Origin: Neptuniibacter caesariensis
GTDB taxonomy: Bacteria > Pseudomonadota > Gammaproteobacteria > Pseudomonadales > Balneatricaceae
Reading direction: 5' to 3'
Length of the DNA stretch: 64,000 bases
Assembly (NCBI RefSeq): GCF_000153345.1
Contig: NZ_CH724125.1
Location: 1,796,864-1,860,863 of the forward strand
The notes beneath the pieces were generated by a model. The model was not told the DNA's origin, made no database searches, and saw nothing but the letters and a program-made list of their open reading frames with translations. A program made the translations under genes and the position numbers. Positions 45,749 to 56,461 of the stretch are shown here, piece by piece. Within the stretch, counting starts at the first letter, position 1. Each line of letters opens with the position of its first letter.

Positions 45749-47602
45749 TCAGATTGACAGCTTAGTGACCTGACGGCCACCGTAAGTCAGGTTAACCAGC
45801 GCTCGAGTAACCAGAATCGCTGTGAACATAGACGTCAAAATACCTACCGACAGGGTCACAGCAAAACCTTTAACAGGGCCCGTACCCATCGCAAACAGAA
45901 TCACAGCGGCCAGCAACGTGGTGATGTTGGCATCAAAGATGGTCGTGGTTGCACCTTTAAAACCGGCATGGATTGCGGATTGAGGTGGTAAGCCGTTCTT
46001 CAGCTCCTCTTTAATTCTCGAGAAGATCAGAACGTTTGCATCCACCGCCATACCGACAGTCAGTACAATACCGGCAATACCCGGAAGGGTTAGGGTTGCT
46101 GATAGCATCGACATCACGGCTACCAGAAGCATCAGGTTCAGCGATAGAGCAACATTAGCCAGTAGACCAAATACACGGTAGTACAAGATCATGAACAGCA
46201 GTACCAGCGCTAAGCCGATCTGCACCGACGTCACACCCGTTTCAATGTTCTGCGCGCCAAGGCTTGGACCGACTGTACGCTCTTCTACGAAGTAGATTGG
46301 CGCAGCCAGTGCACCGGCACGTAGCAACAGTGCCAGCTCTGAAGACTCACCTGCACCATCCAGTCCGGTAATACGGAACTGAGAACCCAGAACAGACTGA
46401 ATCGTCGCCAAGGAGATAATCTTCTTCTCCGTGTAACGAACTTTCTCTACGACAGGTTCACCATCAACCGTCTTATGAACGGTGCGCTCTTTGTCTTCAA
46501 CAAAGAGCACCGCCATACGACGCTGCACAGCATCCTTAGTGGTACGAGCCATCAGCTCACCACCTTTGGAATCCAGTGTGATATTTACCTGCGGCTGGCC
46601 ATTTTCATCAAAAGAAGCCTGCGCATTAGAAACGTTGTCACCCTTGATAATTACGTCTTTTTCAAGGGTTGCTTTACGGCCTAACTCACTACGGAATTCA
46701 TACACTTCCGTACGTGCGCTACTGGCTCCAGGGCGTGCTTCCAGACGGAATTCCAGAGTCGCCGTTTTACCGATAATTTTCTTCGCAGCAGCCGTATCCT
46801 GAATACCCGGCAACTGAACGACGATACGGTTACGCCCCTGGCGCTGTACCAATGGTTCAGCAACACCCAGTTCATTAACACGGTTTCGCAGTGTCGTCAG
46901 GTTCTGTTTGATCGCGTAGGTTTCAATATCACGAACCGCTTGCTCGGTCAGAGTGATGACCGCATAGAAGGCCCCATCACGATCTTCCGCAGAAAGCAGA
47001 AATTCCTGATATTCGCCACGCAGAAGGGAAACCGCCTGATCGCGCACTTCCTGCTTCGGAAACTTCACCGCCAACGAACCATCTTCCATGGTTTCCAGCT
47101 TGCGGTAACGAAGTTTTTCTTCACGAAGACGACCTTTAATCTCGGACGCGTAATTTTCCAGCTTCTGGCTAACTGCTTTTGGCAGATCAACTTCCAGCAG
47201 GAAGTGCACTCCACCACGCAGGTCCAGACCCAGTTTCATCGGACCGGCACCAATTGAAGTAAGCCAATCCGGTGTCGTAGGCGCCAGGTTTAGTGCAACG
47301 ACATAATCGTCGCCAACCACACGGCTAATAACAGTTTTCGCTTTAAGCTGAGTTTCACCATCTGGGAAACGGATCAGGCCAGCCTTTTCATCCAGTTCGA
47401 GAGACTTCGCAGATATACCATCACGCTCCAGCGCGGTAGCCACTTTGTCCATTAACGGCTGATCGACCTTGTAAACATCGCGCGAGCCGGTCAACTGAAT
47501 AGCATAGTCATCGGGATACAAGTTAGGTGCCGCATACAAGCCACCTAGCAGTAACACAATTAGAATGAGTAGATTTTTCCAGAGGGGGTATCGATTGAGC
47601 AT
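45749..47602 (-). CDS. secD: Protein translocase subunit SecD
   Basis: The large RND-type partner of SecF. The 617 residues include an N-terminal membrane helix, a large periplasmic P1 domain with GLDLRGGVHFLLEVDLPKAV, the region RNRVNELGVAEPLVQRQG, and a C-terminal block of five membrane helices with the essential VGMAVDANVLIFSRIKEEL segment. Length and motifs are typical. The ATG is preceded by AAGGG. A hairpin lies between yajC and secD (47629-47654), but the order yajC-secD-secF is the usual operon. Confidence 0.97.
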   Translation of the reverse strand: MLNRYPLWKNLLILIVLLLGGLYAAPNLYPDDYAIQLTGSRDVYKVDQPLMDKVATALERDGISAKSLELDEKAGLIRFPDGETQLKAKTVISRVVGDDYVVALNLAPTTPDWLTSIGAGPMKLGLDLRGGVHFLLEVDLPKAVSQKLENYASEIKGRLREEKLRYRKLETMEDGSLAVKFPKQEVRDQAVSLLRGEYQEFLLSAEDRDGAFYAVITLTEQAVRDIETYAIKQNLTTLRNRVNELGVAEPLVQRQGRNRIVVQLPGIQDTAAAKKIIGKTATLEFRLEARPGASSARTEVYEFRSELGRKATLEKDVIIKGDNVSNAQASFDENGQPQVNITLDSKGGELMARTTKDAVQRRMAVLFVEDKERTVHKTVDGEPVVEKVRYTEKKIISLATIQSVLGSQFRITGLDGAGESSELALLLRAGALAAPIYFVEERTVGPSLGAQNIETGVTSVQIGLALVLLFMILYYRVFGLLANVALSLNLMLLVAVMSMLSATLTLPGIAGIVLTVGMAVDANVLIFSRIKEELKNGLPPQSAIHAGFKGATTTIFDANITTLLAAVILFAMGTGPVKGFAVTLSVGILTSMFTAILVTRALVNLTYGGRQVTKLSI

Positions 47603-47628
47603 GGCGCCCTTTTCCCTGACAGATAAAG

Positions 47629-47654
47629 AAGCGCCACTAAGAAAAGTGGCGCTT
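47629..47654 (-). terminator. Hairpin between yajC and secD
   Basis: A ten-base perfect stem AAGCGCCACT/AGTGGCGCTT (47629-47638 with 47645-47654) on the minus strand is followed by CTTTATCT, a poor T-run. It is more likely a partial terminator or an RNA-stabilising stem that sets the ratio of YajC to SecD than a full stop, since it lies inside a conserved operon. Confidence 0.5.
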
Positions 47655-47664
47655 TTGATTTAGC

Positions 47665-47997
47665 TTAGATGCTCTTGATTGTGCCTTTTGGCAGAGCAGC
47701 AGAAACGTGAGTTTTCTGGAAAGTCAGCTCTGTACCTTCGCTAACCTCAAGAACAACGTAATCTTCGTTCAGGTTAACCACTTTACCCAGAATACCACCA
47801 GCGGTGATCACTTCATCACCTTTAGTCAGGCCACCCAGCAACTCTTTATGTTCTTTAGCGCGTTTCGCCTGTGGACGCCACATGAAGAAGTAGAAAATCA
47901 GACCGAAACCAACCAAAAACAGAATATTGAACATGCCAGAATCCATTGGGGCACCGGCAGCACCTTCAGCATAAGCTGGGGAGATAAAGAAGCTCAT
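47665..47997 (-). CDS. yajC: Preprotein translocase subunit YajC
   Basis: A small inner-membrane protein that associates with SecDF. The 110 residues have one membrane helix near 22-41 (MFNILFLVGFGLIFYFFMW) followed by RPQAKRAKEHKELLGGLTKGDEVITAGGILGKV, the family signature, and a small beta-rich cytoplasmic domain. It starts after an AGGAG ribosome-binding site and lies 57 bp after tgt, the standard order. Confidence 0.97.
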   Translation of the reverse strand: MSFFISPAYAEGAAGAPMDSGMFNILFLVGFGLIFYFFMWRPQAKRAKEHKELLGGLTKGDEVITAGGILGKVVNLNEDYVVLEVSEGTELTFQKTHVSAALPKGTIKSI

Positions 47998-48054
47998 TTA
48001 GCTACTCCTGAAAAAATAAATAAAATTCTTTTCGTTATTAATAACAGTTACAGA

Positions 48055-50255
<2,201 letters not shown>

Positions 50256-50349
50256 TCAAAAAAGCTCTCAGGTTATTGTTCAGATGCTTATCAAAGGGCG
50301 CGCATTGTACCGGAAAGTAGTTTTTTTTTCAGTTTTTACACGCTTTAGA

Positions 50350-50377
50350 TTGACGAAATCTTACAGATTTCTATAAT
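50350..50377 (+). promoter_or_regulatory. Sigma-70 promoter of tRNA-Leu
   Basis: The -35 box TTGACG (50350-50355) and a perfect -10 TATAAT (50372-50377) are 16 bp apart, with the tRNA starting 15 bp after the -10 box. A GC-rich CGCCCC stretch just after the -10 resembles a stringent discriminator. Confidence 0.82.
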
Positions 50378-50392
50378 ACGCCCCTCAAATGT

Positions 50393-50479
50393 GCCAGCGT
50401 GATGAAATTGGTAGACATGAGGGATTCAAAATCCCTTGCCTTCACGGGCGTGCCGGTTCGAGTCCGGCCGCTGGTACCA
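50393..50479 (+). tRNA. tRNA-Leu (CAA)
   Basis: An 87-nt class II tRNA with encoded CCA. The acceptor stem is GCCAGCG/CGCTGGT, the anticodon loop TTCAAAA carries CAA between stems AGGGA/TCCCT, and a long variable arm (TTGCCTTCACGGGCGT) confirms the leucine class. It has its own promoter and terminator. Confidence 0.95.
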
Positions 50480-50492
50480 TCGAATTCTAAAG

Positions 50493-50526
50493 AAAAGGCC
50501 CGCTCATTGAGCGGGCCTTTTCTTTT
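50493..50526 (+). terminator. Terminator of tRNA-Leu
   Basis: A long GC-rich stem, AAAAGGCCCGCT/AGCGGGCCTTTT around CATTG, is followed by TCTTTT. It lies 14 bp after the tRNA. The 5' A-tract may also let it terminate leftward transcription from nhaD. Confidence 0.88.
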
Positions 50527-50534
50527 ATCTAGCC

Positions 50535-50570
50535 ACTAGCAGCGAAGCGTTCTAGCTACTAGTCACTGAA
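50535..50570. repeat. Short repeat shared with the 2.3-kb element
   Basis: The 14 bases ACTAGCAGCGAAGC at 50535-50548 also occur at 2333-2346. Here they are followed by TTCTAGCTACTAGT, which is partly their inverted complement (CTAG/ACTAG arms). Both copies lie directly downstream of tRNA genes. It may be a fragment of the same dispersed element. Confidence 0.45.
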
Positions 50571-50575
50571 ATATA

Positions 50576-52462
50576 TCAAACACCGTTAATCAGTAAGTGT
50601 ACGCCGATACTTGCCACATAACCTAGTGCAATCGCAGGTGTCCATTTCAGGTGAGATGCAAAGGTATATACGCCACGCGCAGTACCTAGCAGTGCCACAC
50701 CTGCAGCGGAACCGATGGCAAGCATACTACCGCCCACACCCGCGGTTAGGGTTACAAGCTGCCACTGGCCTAGCGACATCGCTGGGTCCATGGTTAATAC
50801 CGCGAACATCACCGGAATGTTATCTACAATCGCAGATAGCACACCTACCAGACCGTTCGCCCAAGTTGGACCAAGGTCGTTGTACATAAGTTCAGAAACA
50901 ATCGCCATGTAACCAAACTGGCTCAAGCCAGCTACACACAAGATTACGCCGTAGAAAAACAGTAAAGTATCCCATTCGGCACGTGATACACGCTCCATCA
51001 CGTCGAATTCCTTAACCTCTTCACGCTTCTCAGTCATATCTTCAAACAGTTCTACAGCACCGACTGTTTCACCGCTTTCATCAACAACAGGTGCAGCACT
51101 GAACATTAGGTATGCACCGGAACTACCGATATTATCGAAGTAGCTAGCCGCATCGTAAGATTTGCCACCCATTGGGTTGTCACGATACTTGTTTTGATAA
51201 TGCTGACGTACGCCTGCACCTGATTCGTCTTCTAGGACAGCATCAGCCAGGGTTGGACGCTGATCTTTATAGAAGCCTTTCCAGTGATCTTTAGTGCCGA
51301 TCACTTCTTCAGCTTTGATACCCGTTAGCTCTTCCAGAGCGGTATTCCAGTGGGTAACGCTCTTCTCTTTATCGATCATAAATGCCGGATAAGGCTGATC
51401 ATTGAGATGCTCACCAATGTCCTTGCCATATGCCTGTAGAACACTCAATGGGTTCTGATGTGCATCGCTACGACCACCAAAGATTGAGTCAGCCATAATC
51501 GTACGGCCCTCAACCTTCTTCAGGTAGAACGAGTACATACCTAGGTAACCCAGACCAAACATCATGCCAGCCGCAGGTGGCAGGTGTAGGAAGCTGTGGA
51601 AGCTTACTGCAGTCACGATAGTCACCAGGAATAGCACCATCATCACTTTGGCCCCGCGTTTCATGAAAGACTTTTCCTGAGACGCTTCCGGGATCTCATT
51701 AGGAATTGCGAAGTTCATGATAACGGCTGGTACTAACCAGTTAACTAGCGATGGGATAAACAGCGGCAGGAACTCCAGGAACTCTACTTTACCCTTCTGC
51801 CAAACCATCAGTGTAGTGATATCGCCGAATGGCGAGAACGCACCACCAGCGTTTGCCGCAACAACTACGTTGATACAAGCAATCGACACAAAACGGATAT
51901 TCGAACCACCTACAGCCATTACAACTGCACCCATCAGAAGTGCTGTAGTTAGGTTGTCGGCAATTGGAGAGATAACAAAGGAAAGTGCACCTGTAACCCA
52001 GAAAACCTTACGCAAAGAGTAACCACGGGATACTAGGTAAGCACGCAGCGCTTGGAATACATTACGATCTTCCAGTGCGTTAATGTAGGTCATCGCTACT
52101 AGCAGGAACAGGAATAACTCTGCGTATTCGATAATCGCGTGTTTAATCGCATGGTGCGCCTGTTCTGTGGCACCAATTTCCTTAAATGCTAGCGCTACTA
52201 GAATCCAAATCAGGCCCGCAGCCACCAGAACCGGCTTACTTTTAAGCAAATGAATATTGTTTTCCAGCGGAACCAATGAGTAAGCCAAAATAAAGATGGC
52301 GATACTCAGATAGCCATAGAAAGAGGCGCTCAATTCCGGAACGTTAGCGGCCGCTCCGCCTGTTTCCGCAAAAGCAGTAAGAGGAAGCAGTAAGAGAGCA
52401 ACAGCCAACATAAAGCGTAAGCTTGCGCTGCTGATCGGTGGAAAAAACATCGACAGGTTCAT
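50576..52462 (-). CDS. nhaD: NhaD-type Na+/H+ antiporter with an inserted PAS domain
   Basis: A sodium/proton antiporter of the NhaD (ion transporter) family, 628 residues against about 450-490 for usual NhaD. A signal-like hydrophobic N-terminus (about 12-32) precedes membrane helices with conserved features such as GALSFVISPIADNLTTALLMGA, NVVVAANAGGAFSPFGDITTLMVWQKGK and, near the end, GVLSAIVDNIPVMFAVL. The extra length is a cytosolic-looking PAS domain at about residues 340-480 (YPAFMIDKEKSVTHWNTALEEL-type core ending in a DMTEKREE coil) between two helix blocks. This suggests gating of sodium export by a ligand, redox state or light. It stands alone, 1.2 kb from a PAS-GGDEF-EAL gene with a very similar PAS domain. 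Confidence 0.93.
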   Translation of the reverse strand: MNLSMFFPPISSASLRFMLAVALLLLPLTAFAETGGAAANVPELSASFYGYLSIAIFILAYSLVPLENNIHLLKSKPVLVAAGLIWILVALAFKEIGATEQAHHAIKHAIIEYAELFLFLLVAMTYINALEDRNVFQALRAYLVSRGYSLRKVFWVTGALSFVISPIADNLTTALLMGAVVMAVGGSNIRFVSIACINVVVAANAGGAFSPFGDITTLMVWQKGKVEFLEFLPLFIPSLVNWLVPAVIMNFAIPNEIPEASQEKSFMKRGAKVMMVLFLVTIVTAVSFHSFLHLPPAAGMMFGLGYLGMYSFYLKKVEGRTIMADSIFGGRSDAHQNPLSVLQAYGKDIGEHLNDQPYPAFMIDKEKSVTHWNTALEELTGIKAEEVIGTKDHWKGFYKDQRPTLADAVLEDESGAGVRQHYQNKYRDNPMGGKSYDAASYFDNIGSSGAYLMFSAAPVVDESGETVGAVELFEDMTEKREEVKEFDVMERVSRAEWDTLLFFYGVILCVAGLSQFGYMAIVSELMYNDLGPTWANGLVGVLSAIVDNIPVMFAVLTMDPAMSLGQWQLVTLTAGVGGSMLAIGSAAGVALLGTARGVYTFASHLKWTPAIALGYVASIGVHLLINGV

Positions 52463-53047
52463 GGTCAGAATCCGATTTTAAAATTGTTGTGTCTGGATCA
52501 GGTTACGGGTTTCAAAATACCCGCCGAAATCACATAAGAATTGACAATTCTTATGCAATTTCTGCCTAGCAACTTGCAGGGCTTGACCCATCGTCACGAG
52601 AAAGAGCGTCAAAAAATGACCAAATTCGAGTAGACCAACGTTAAGTCCAACCAGCTACTAGCATGGCGCGTATTCATGCCTATGCTAAAAATGCTGCAAT
52701 GCACACATTTTTGAGCGGGCCTAGGGTAACGCTTTACGACAAAAGTAAATACTGATCTTTAGAGCAATAAAGTACCACCTATTGAGTAAAGGAGTCCGGT
52801 AAAAAGGAAAGGGATCTGAGGCATTCGCTTGAGATTGACTCACAAATGCCCGTTTTTACGTAGTTCAGTGCCAAAAAGGGACACATACCTGAATCAATCA
52901 ATGAGTTTGAAACACACCAGATTCATTCCCCCTCCATTTGAAACTTTGCAAACATAGATTAAGTCCTTATTAGACCGGAGCATTCTTTTTCAATTTCTGC
53001 TCTAATACAGGCCTATTCAAGAACAAAGCATGCAGGGATAAACACCC
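52463..53047. other. 585-bp intergenic region between nhaD and the DUF3127 gene
   Basis: The region separates divergent genes. It holds a perfect 10-bp inverted repeat CATAAGAATT-GAC-AATTCTTATG (52533-52555) and a smaller stem CGGGT/ACCCG (52506-52523) in the expected nhaD 5' leader, then AT-rich sequence with AAAAAGGGACAC near 52874. I found no convincing gene or known riboswitch. The inverted repeat is a candidate operator. Confidence 0.5.
52533..52555. promoter_or_regulatory. Candidate operator: perfect inverted repeat upstream of nhaD
   Basis: Ten-base arms around GAC lie 71 bp before the nhaD start codon. The symmetry and position fit a site for a dimeric regulator, but the sequence matches no operator I can name. 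The spacer also places TTGACA (52541-52546) within it, which could act as a -35 box for plus-strand transcription. Confidence 0.45.
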
Positions 53048-53398
53048 ATGGCTTACGAGCTGACCGGCAAAATTAAACTTATTCAAGAAACTCAGACATT
53101 TAATAGCGGTTTCACCAAGCGTGAGATGGTGGTAACAGTTGAGGAAGGCAAATATCCTCAGGATATCAACCTGGAATTTGTACAAGACAGGATTAGCCTG
53201 CTAGACCCGCTACAGATCGGCCAGGAAGTGACTGTGACATTCGACATCCGCGGACGCGAATACAACGGCCGTTACTTCAACAATCTTGTTGGTTGGAAAA
53301 TTGAAGCCGTAAGCTCATCTCAGGAATCAGCACCCGATCAAGCTTATTATTCTGAGAACCCGCAACCTGCTGACTTCGATGATGACATCCCGTTCTAG
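53048..53398 (+). CDS. DUF3127 family protein (SSB-like OB fold)
   Basis: A 116-residue protein of the DUF3127 family, which resembles single-stranded-DNA-binding OB folds. Visible marks are YELTGKIKLIQETQTFNSGFTKREMVVTV at the N-terminus, a central FVQDRISLLDPLQIGQEVTVTFDIRGREY and NGRYFNNLVGWKIEAV. The tail is short and acidic and ends DFDDDIPF, much like the C-terminal peptide by which SSB binds partner proteins. The ATG at 53048 is preceded by CAGGGA. It appears to be a single gene. DNA binding is inferred from family and tail; the biological role is unknown. Confidence 0.88.
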   Translation: MAYELTGKIKLIQETQTFNSGFTKREMVVTVEEGKYPQDINLEFVQDRISLLDPLQIGQEVTVTFDIRGREYNGRYFNNLVGWKIEAVSSSQESAPDQAYYSENPQPADFDDDIPF

Positions 53399-53695
53399 CT
53401 CTCTTATTACGCGGCACGCTTTCGCTTAGCATCCTCTGCAAGTGTCAGATTAAAGCTCAGCCCACAGTTTTAATCCAAGGGCTGAGTAAGCACACACTTA
53501 CCAATATTCCATTCGTATTTACTGGTCATTCAATTCCCCAGGTTAACTCAATCACTACCGCCCATTTCTCGAATCTCTCACCTAAAGTTCCATTATCAGC
53601 CATACTTATTTACAGCATAATCTGTCACAAATCGTCAGGCATCCATCCCCTTAGCAGTTGGAACCTGACTGCTCATAAGTGGTAATGCGAAACAG

Positions 53696-55831
53696 ATGAC
53701 ACCCGAACAGTATGAACAAAAGATCTCTGAACTGGAGATCGAGATAGAAAGATTGAGTGATTTCGCAGAACTATCTTCTGATTGGTTTTGGGAGCAGGAC
53801 CGGAAGTTCCGATTCGTAGCTTTTTCCGGAACAGGGCTTAATCGCATCAATCGCCAACAATCTGACTTCATTGGCAGATGCCGTTGGGAGATGCCTATCT
53901 GTCCTTCATCTTTTGCAGCAATGAAGGAACATAAAGCCTGTTGCGAACGGCATGCCCCCTTCTTTGATTTCCAATATGACAACTACGGTAGAGACGGTAA
54001 AGTACAGCGCTTTGCAGTCAGTGGTTCCCCTATCTATGACGAGAGCGGTCAATTCAAAGGCTACCGAGGTACCGGGAAAAATATCACTGAGTTACATGAG
54101 GCAAAAAAGGCCTTTCAGGAAACCCAGCAGCAACTGGCCCAGATCATCGTTGGTAACCCCATTGCTAGCTTTGTTATCGACTCCAGACATGTCATCACTC
54201 ACTGGAATAAGGCCTGCGAAGTATTAACCGGTATTCCTGCCATTGAAGCAATCGGTACCAAAGATACCTGGAGGGGCTTTTATGACCACCCACGCCCGGT
54301 CATGGCAAACCTGGTTTTACAAGGCGCTTTGAACGACGATATAGAACAGCATTACGGCAAAAAGTTCAAACCCTCTGAACTCATCCCTGGGGCTTTCGAA
54401 GCACAGGATTTCTTCCCAAAAATGCATGATGGTCGCTGGCTCTACTTTACTGCAGCGCCTTTACTTGACCATCAGGGCAATACGATAGGCGCGATCGAAA
54501 CCCTTCAGGATATTACTGAGCAAAAAGAGCAGGAAAAGAAGATTCTCCACCAAGCTCACTTCGATAGTCTGACAGACCTTCCAAACCGTTTTTTGGCGCT
54601 TGACCGCCTCAACCTGCTTACCAAAGAAGCTAGGCGAACCCGGAAAAAGCTTGCGGTTCTGTTTATTGATTTGGACGATTTCAAGAAGGTTAATGATACT
54701 TTAGGGCATGCGCTGGGCGACAAACTTCTCATCCAGGCCTCACAGCGGCTCAAGTCGGTTATCCGCAGTAGCGATACCATCGGTAGGTTAGGAGGCGATG
54801 AGTTTATTGTCATTATCAACAACCTGGATGAAGCTCTGGATGTCAGGCCAATTGCAGAGAAACTCTTAGATAATTTCAGGGATGTTTTCAAAGTAGAGAG
54901 CAGAGAGCTGTTGCTTACAACCAGCATCGGCATCTCAATTTATCCTGATGATGGTGAAGAGCCCAACGTGCTTTTACGTAATGCAGACTCCGCCATGTAC
55001 CACTCTAAAAATCAGGGAAGAAACGCCTATCACTTTTTCACAGAAGATATGAATGCAGGCGTACAGAGGCGACTGCAAATTGAAGAGCAGATGCACAGTG
55101 CGCTAGGTCGAAACGAATTTAGCCTCAGATACCAACCTGTATTGGATCTCAAGAACAACCGCATTGCAGGAGCTGAAGCCTTGCTCCGCTGGCACAACCC
55201 GGTACTAGGCAATATCTCACCTGAAGAGTTTATCCCGATCGCCGAACAAACAGGCCTGATCGTACCTATTGGTTATTTCGTACTTGAACAATCCCTTAAA
55301 GCTGCCAGGAAATGGTCGACCACCTATAGCAACGAGTTCACCATCGCCGTTAACCTATCCCCCTTACAGTTTAAAGACCCAAAGCTGATAGTTAAGATCA
55401 AAGAACTGCTGGCCAGCCATAGGCTGGAGGGTAATGCTTTAAGTCTGGAAATTACCGAAGGGGTTCTATTAGGCAATCAGATCAAAGTTCAGGAAGCCTT
55501 TCAGGAGCTATCTGATTCAGGTATTCAGATCTCCATGGATGACTTTGGTACCGGCTACTCATCACTAAACTACCTCCGTGAATATAAGTTCCAAACCCTA
55601 AAAATCGATCGGAGCTTTATGCAAGATTTTGCTCTGGATAAATCTGCCCCAGCACTGATTAACGCGACGATTGCGATGGCTCATGCACTGGATGTAGAAG
55701 TCATAGCGGAGGGCGTTGAAGAACAGGAGCAGTTGGATTACCTGATCAGAAAAGGCTGCAATTTTGCTCAGGGCTATCTATTGAGTAAGCCCCTCACTGA
55801 GCAGGATTTTGAAGCGTTTCTAAACGATTAG
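53696..55831 (+). CDS. PAS-PAS-GGDEF-EAL c-di-GMP enzyme
   Basis: A soluble 711-residue protein with two PAS domains (about 15-130 and 145-275), a GGDEF domain (about 285-445) and an EAL domain (about 460-711). Both catalytic signatures are intact: GGDEF at 366-370 with an RSSD inhibitory site at 357-360, and EAL at 494-496 with EITEG, MDDFGTGYSSL, LKIDRSF and AEGVEE. It could therefore both make and degrade c-di-GMP. The second PAS domain is closely similar to the one inserted in NhaD (shared THWN, LTGI and IGTKD-W-GFY motifs), so both may sense the same signal. No membrane segment is seen. Its last four bases overlap the convergent gene that ends at 55828. Confidence 0.92.
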   Translation: MTPEQYEQKISELEIEIERLSDFAELSSDWFWEQDRKFRFVAFSGTGLNRINRQQSDFIGRCRWEMPICPSSFAAMKEHKACCERHAPFFDFQYDNYGRDGKVQRFAVSGSPIYDESGQFKGYRGTGKNITELHEAKKAFQETQQQLAQIIVGNPIASFVIDSRHVITHWNKACEVLTGIPAIEAIGTKDTWRGFYDHPRPVMANLVLQGALNDDIEQHYGKKFKPSELIPGAFEAQDFFPKMHDGRWLYFTAAPLLDHQGNTIGAIETLQDITEQKEQEKKILHQAHFDSLTDLPNRFLALDRLNLLTKEARRTRKKLAVLFIDLDDFKKVNDTLGHALGDKLLIQASQRLKSVIRSSDTIGRLGGDEFIVIINNLDEALDVRPIAEKLLDNFRDVFKVESRELLLTTSIGISIYPDDGEEPNVLLRNADSAMYHSKNQGRNAYHFFTEDMNAGVQRRLQIEEQMHSALGRNEFSLRYQPVLDLKNNRIAGAEALLRWHNPVLGNISPEEFIPIAEQTGLIVPIGYFVLEQSLKAARKWSTTYSNEFTIAVNLSPLQFKDPKLIVKIKELLASHRLEGNALSLEITEGVLLGNQIKVQEAFQELSDSGIQISMDDFGTGYSSLNYLREYKFQTLKIDRSFMQDFALDKSAPALINATIAMAHALDVEVIAEGVEEQEQLDYLIRKGCNFAQGYLLSKPLTEQDFEAFLND

Positions 55832-56103
55832 GCGTTCTTCTTTAATTTCAGAATTGGTCTTTTAGGGTTTCTTTTCTTTTCTGCAGAGACTGTAGATTTT
55901 TTTCGGGCGACAACGGCATTTTCAACCGCATAGTTAATTCCCTCGCGAATCATGCTCGCAAGCTCTGGAGCGGTTAAGCCCTTGTCACCTTTAATAGAAA
56001 GGTCCATTGGATTATTGAAACTACCATCAGTTACCTCAATAGATAAACCTGATTGATGCACGATAACCCGTCCCTCGATTGACCACATATTAAACCTATT
56101 CAT
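55828..56103 (-). CDS. Small hypothetical protein (91 aa)
   Basis: I do not recognise this protein. The first half looks like a beta-rich fold (FNMWSIEGRVIVHQSGLSIEV), followed by a helix with an amphipathic pattern (LTAPELASMIREGINYAVENAV). The C-terminal 25 residues are very Lys/Arg-rich, which suggests nucleic-acid binding or simple disorder. The ATG at 56103, seven bases after AAAAGG, is preferred to a TTG two codons upstream. It is convergent with the GGDEF-EAL gene and overlaps it by 4 bp. Confidence 0.6.
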   Translation of the reverse strand: MNRFNMWSIEGRVIVHQSGLSIEVTDGSFNNPMDLSIKGDKGLTAPELASMIREGINYAVENAVVARKKSTVSAEKKRNPKRPILKLKKNA

Positions 56104-56461
56104 TGCCAAACCTTTTCTTGCGCTAATAGTACAGAGATCTCAAAGGGCTAGCCATAAAATAAGTAAGGGTTTACCCTTAAAGTAGTATCTATTTTTTAAT
56201 AATTCTATTTATTAGGAAAAAGACTGCCAGGAATACTACAATTAATTACACAACCTTTTGTTTTAAAAGGCCGAGCAGGTTCAATCCCGTTTGACTTGAA
56301 GCTATTATAGAGAGCCCATTCAAGTAGAATTTTGACCCGCATGGACTGGATACTTGAAAATAACGGATTCATTTTGGAAGCAATCGTTATGGCGGCTGTT
56401 ATTATCTATGTAGGCCGAAAGATTTGATTGCCTTTTCAGTAAATTGATAGAGCAACAAAAT
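56104..56461. other. Intergenic region before the TonB receptor gene
   Basis: AT-rich sequence between divergent genes. A TATTAT at 56304-56309 could be a -10 box for the downstream operon, but no matching -35 is clear. It also holds a 28-codon reading frame (56341-56427), listed separately. Confidence 0.4.
56341..56427 (+). CDS. Possible single-pass membrane microprotein (28 aa)
   Basis: An ATG-started frame encodes a 28-residue peptide beginning MDWILENNG, followed by one strongly hydrophobic stretch and a basic GRKI end. That is the layout of known small membrane proteins with the N-terminus out. It lies 34 bp before the TonB receptor gene in the same direction. No good Shine-Dalgarno sequence precedes it, so it may not be translated. 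It could also simply be a chance frame in a leader region. Confidence 0.3.
   Translation: MDWILENNGFILEAIVMAAVIIYVGRKI

Noticed and set aside
47629-47654. Full transcription terminator splitting yajC from secD
   Set aside because: The T-run after the stem is weak and the genes belong to a conserved operon, so it is listed only as a hairpin with low confidence.
52463-52560. Sodium or lithium riboswitch in the nhaD leader
   Set aside because: Stems are present, but I could not match the conserved core of any known nha-associated RNA motif. A covariance-model search of this region would decide.
52970-53185. A 71-codon minus-strand frame overlapping the DUF3127 gene
   Set aside because: It lies opposite a clearly conserved gene, has no family features and no good start signal.
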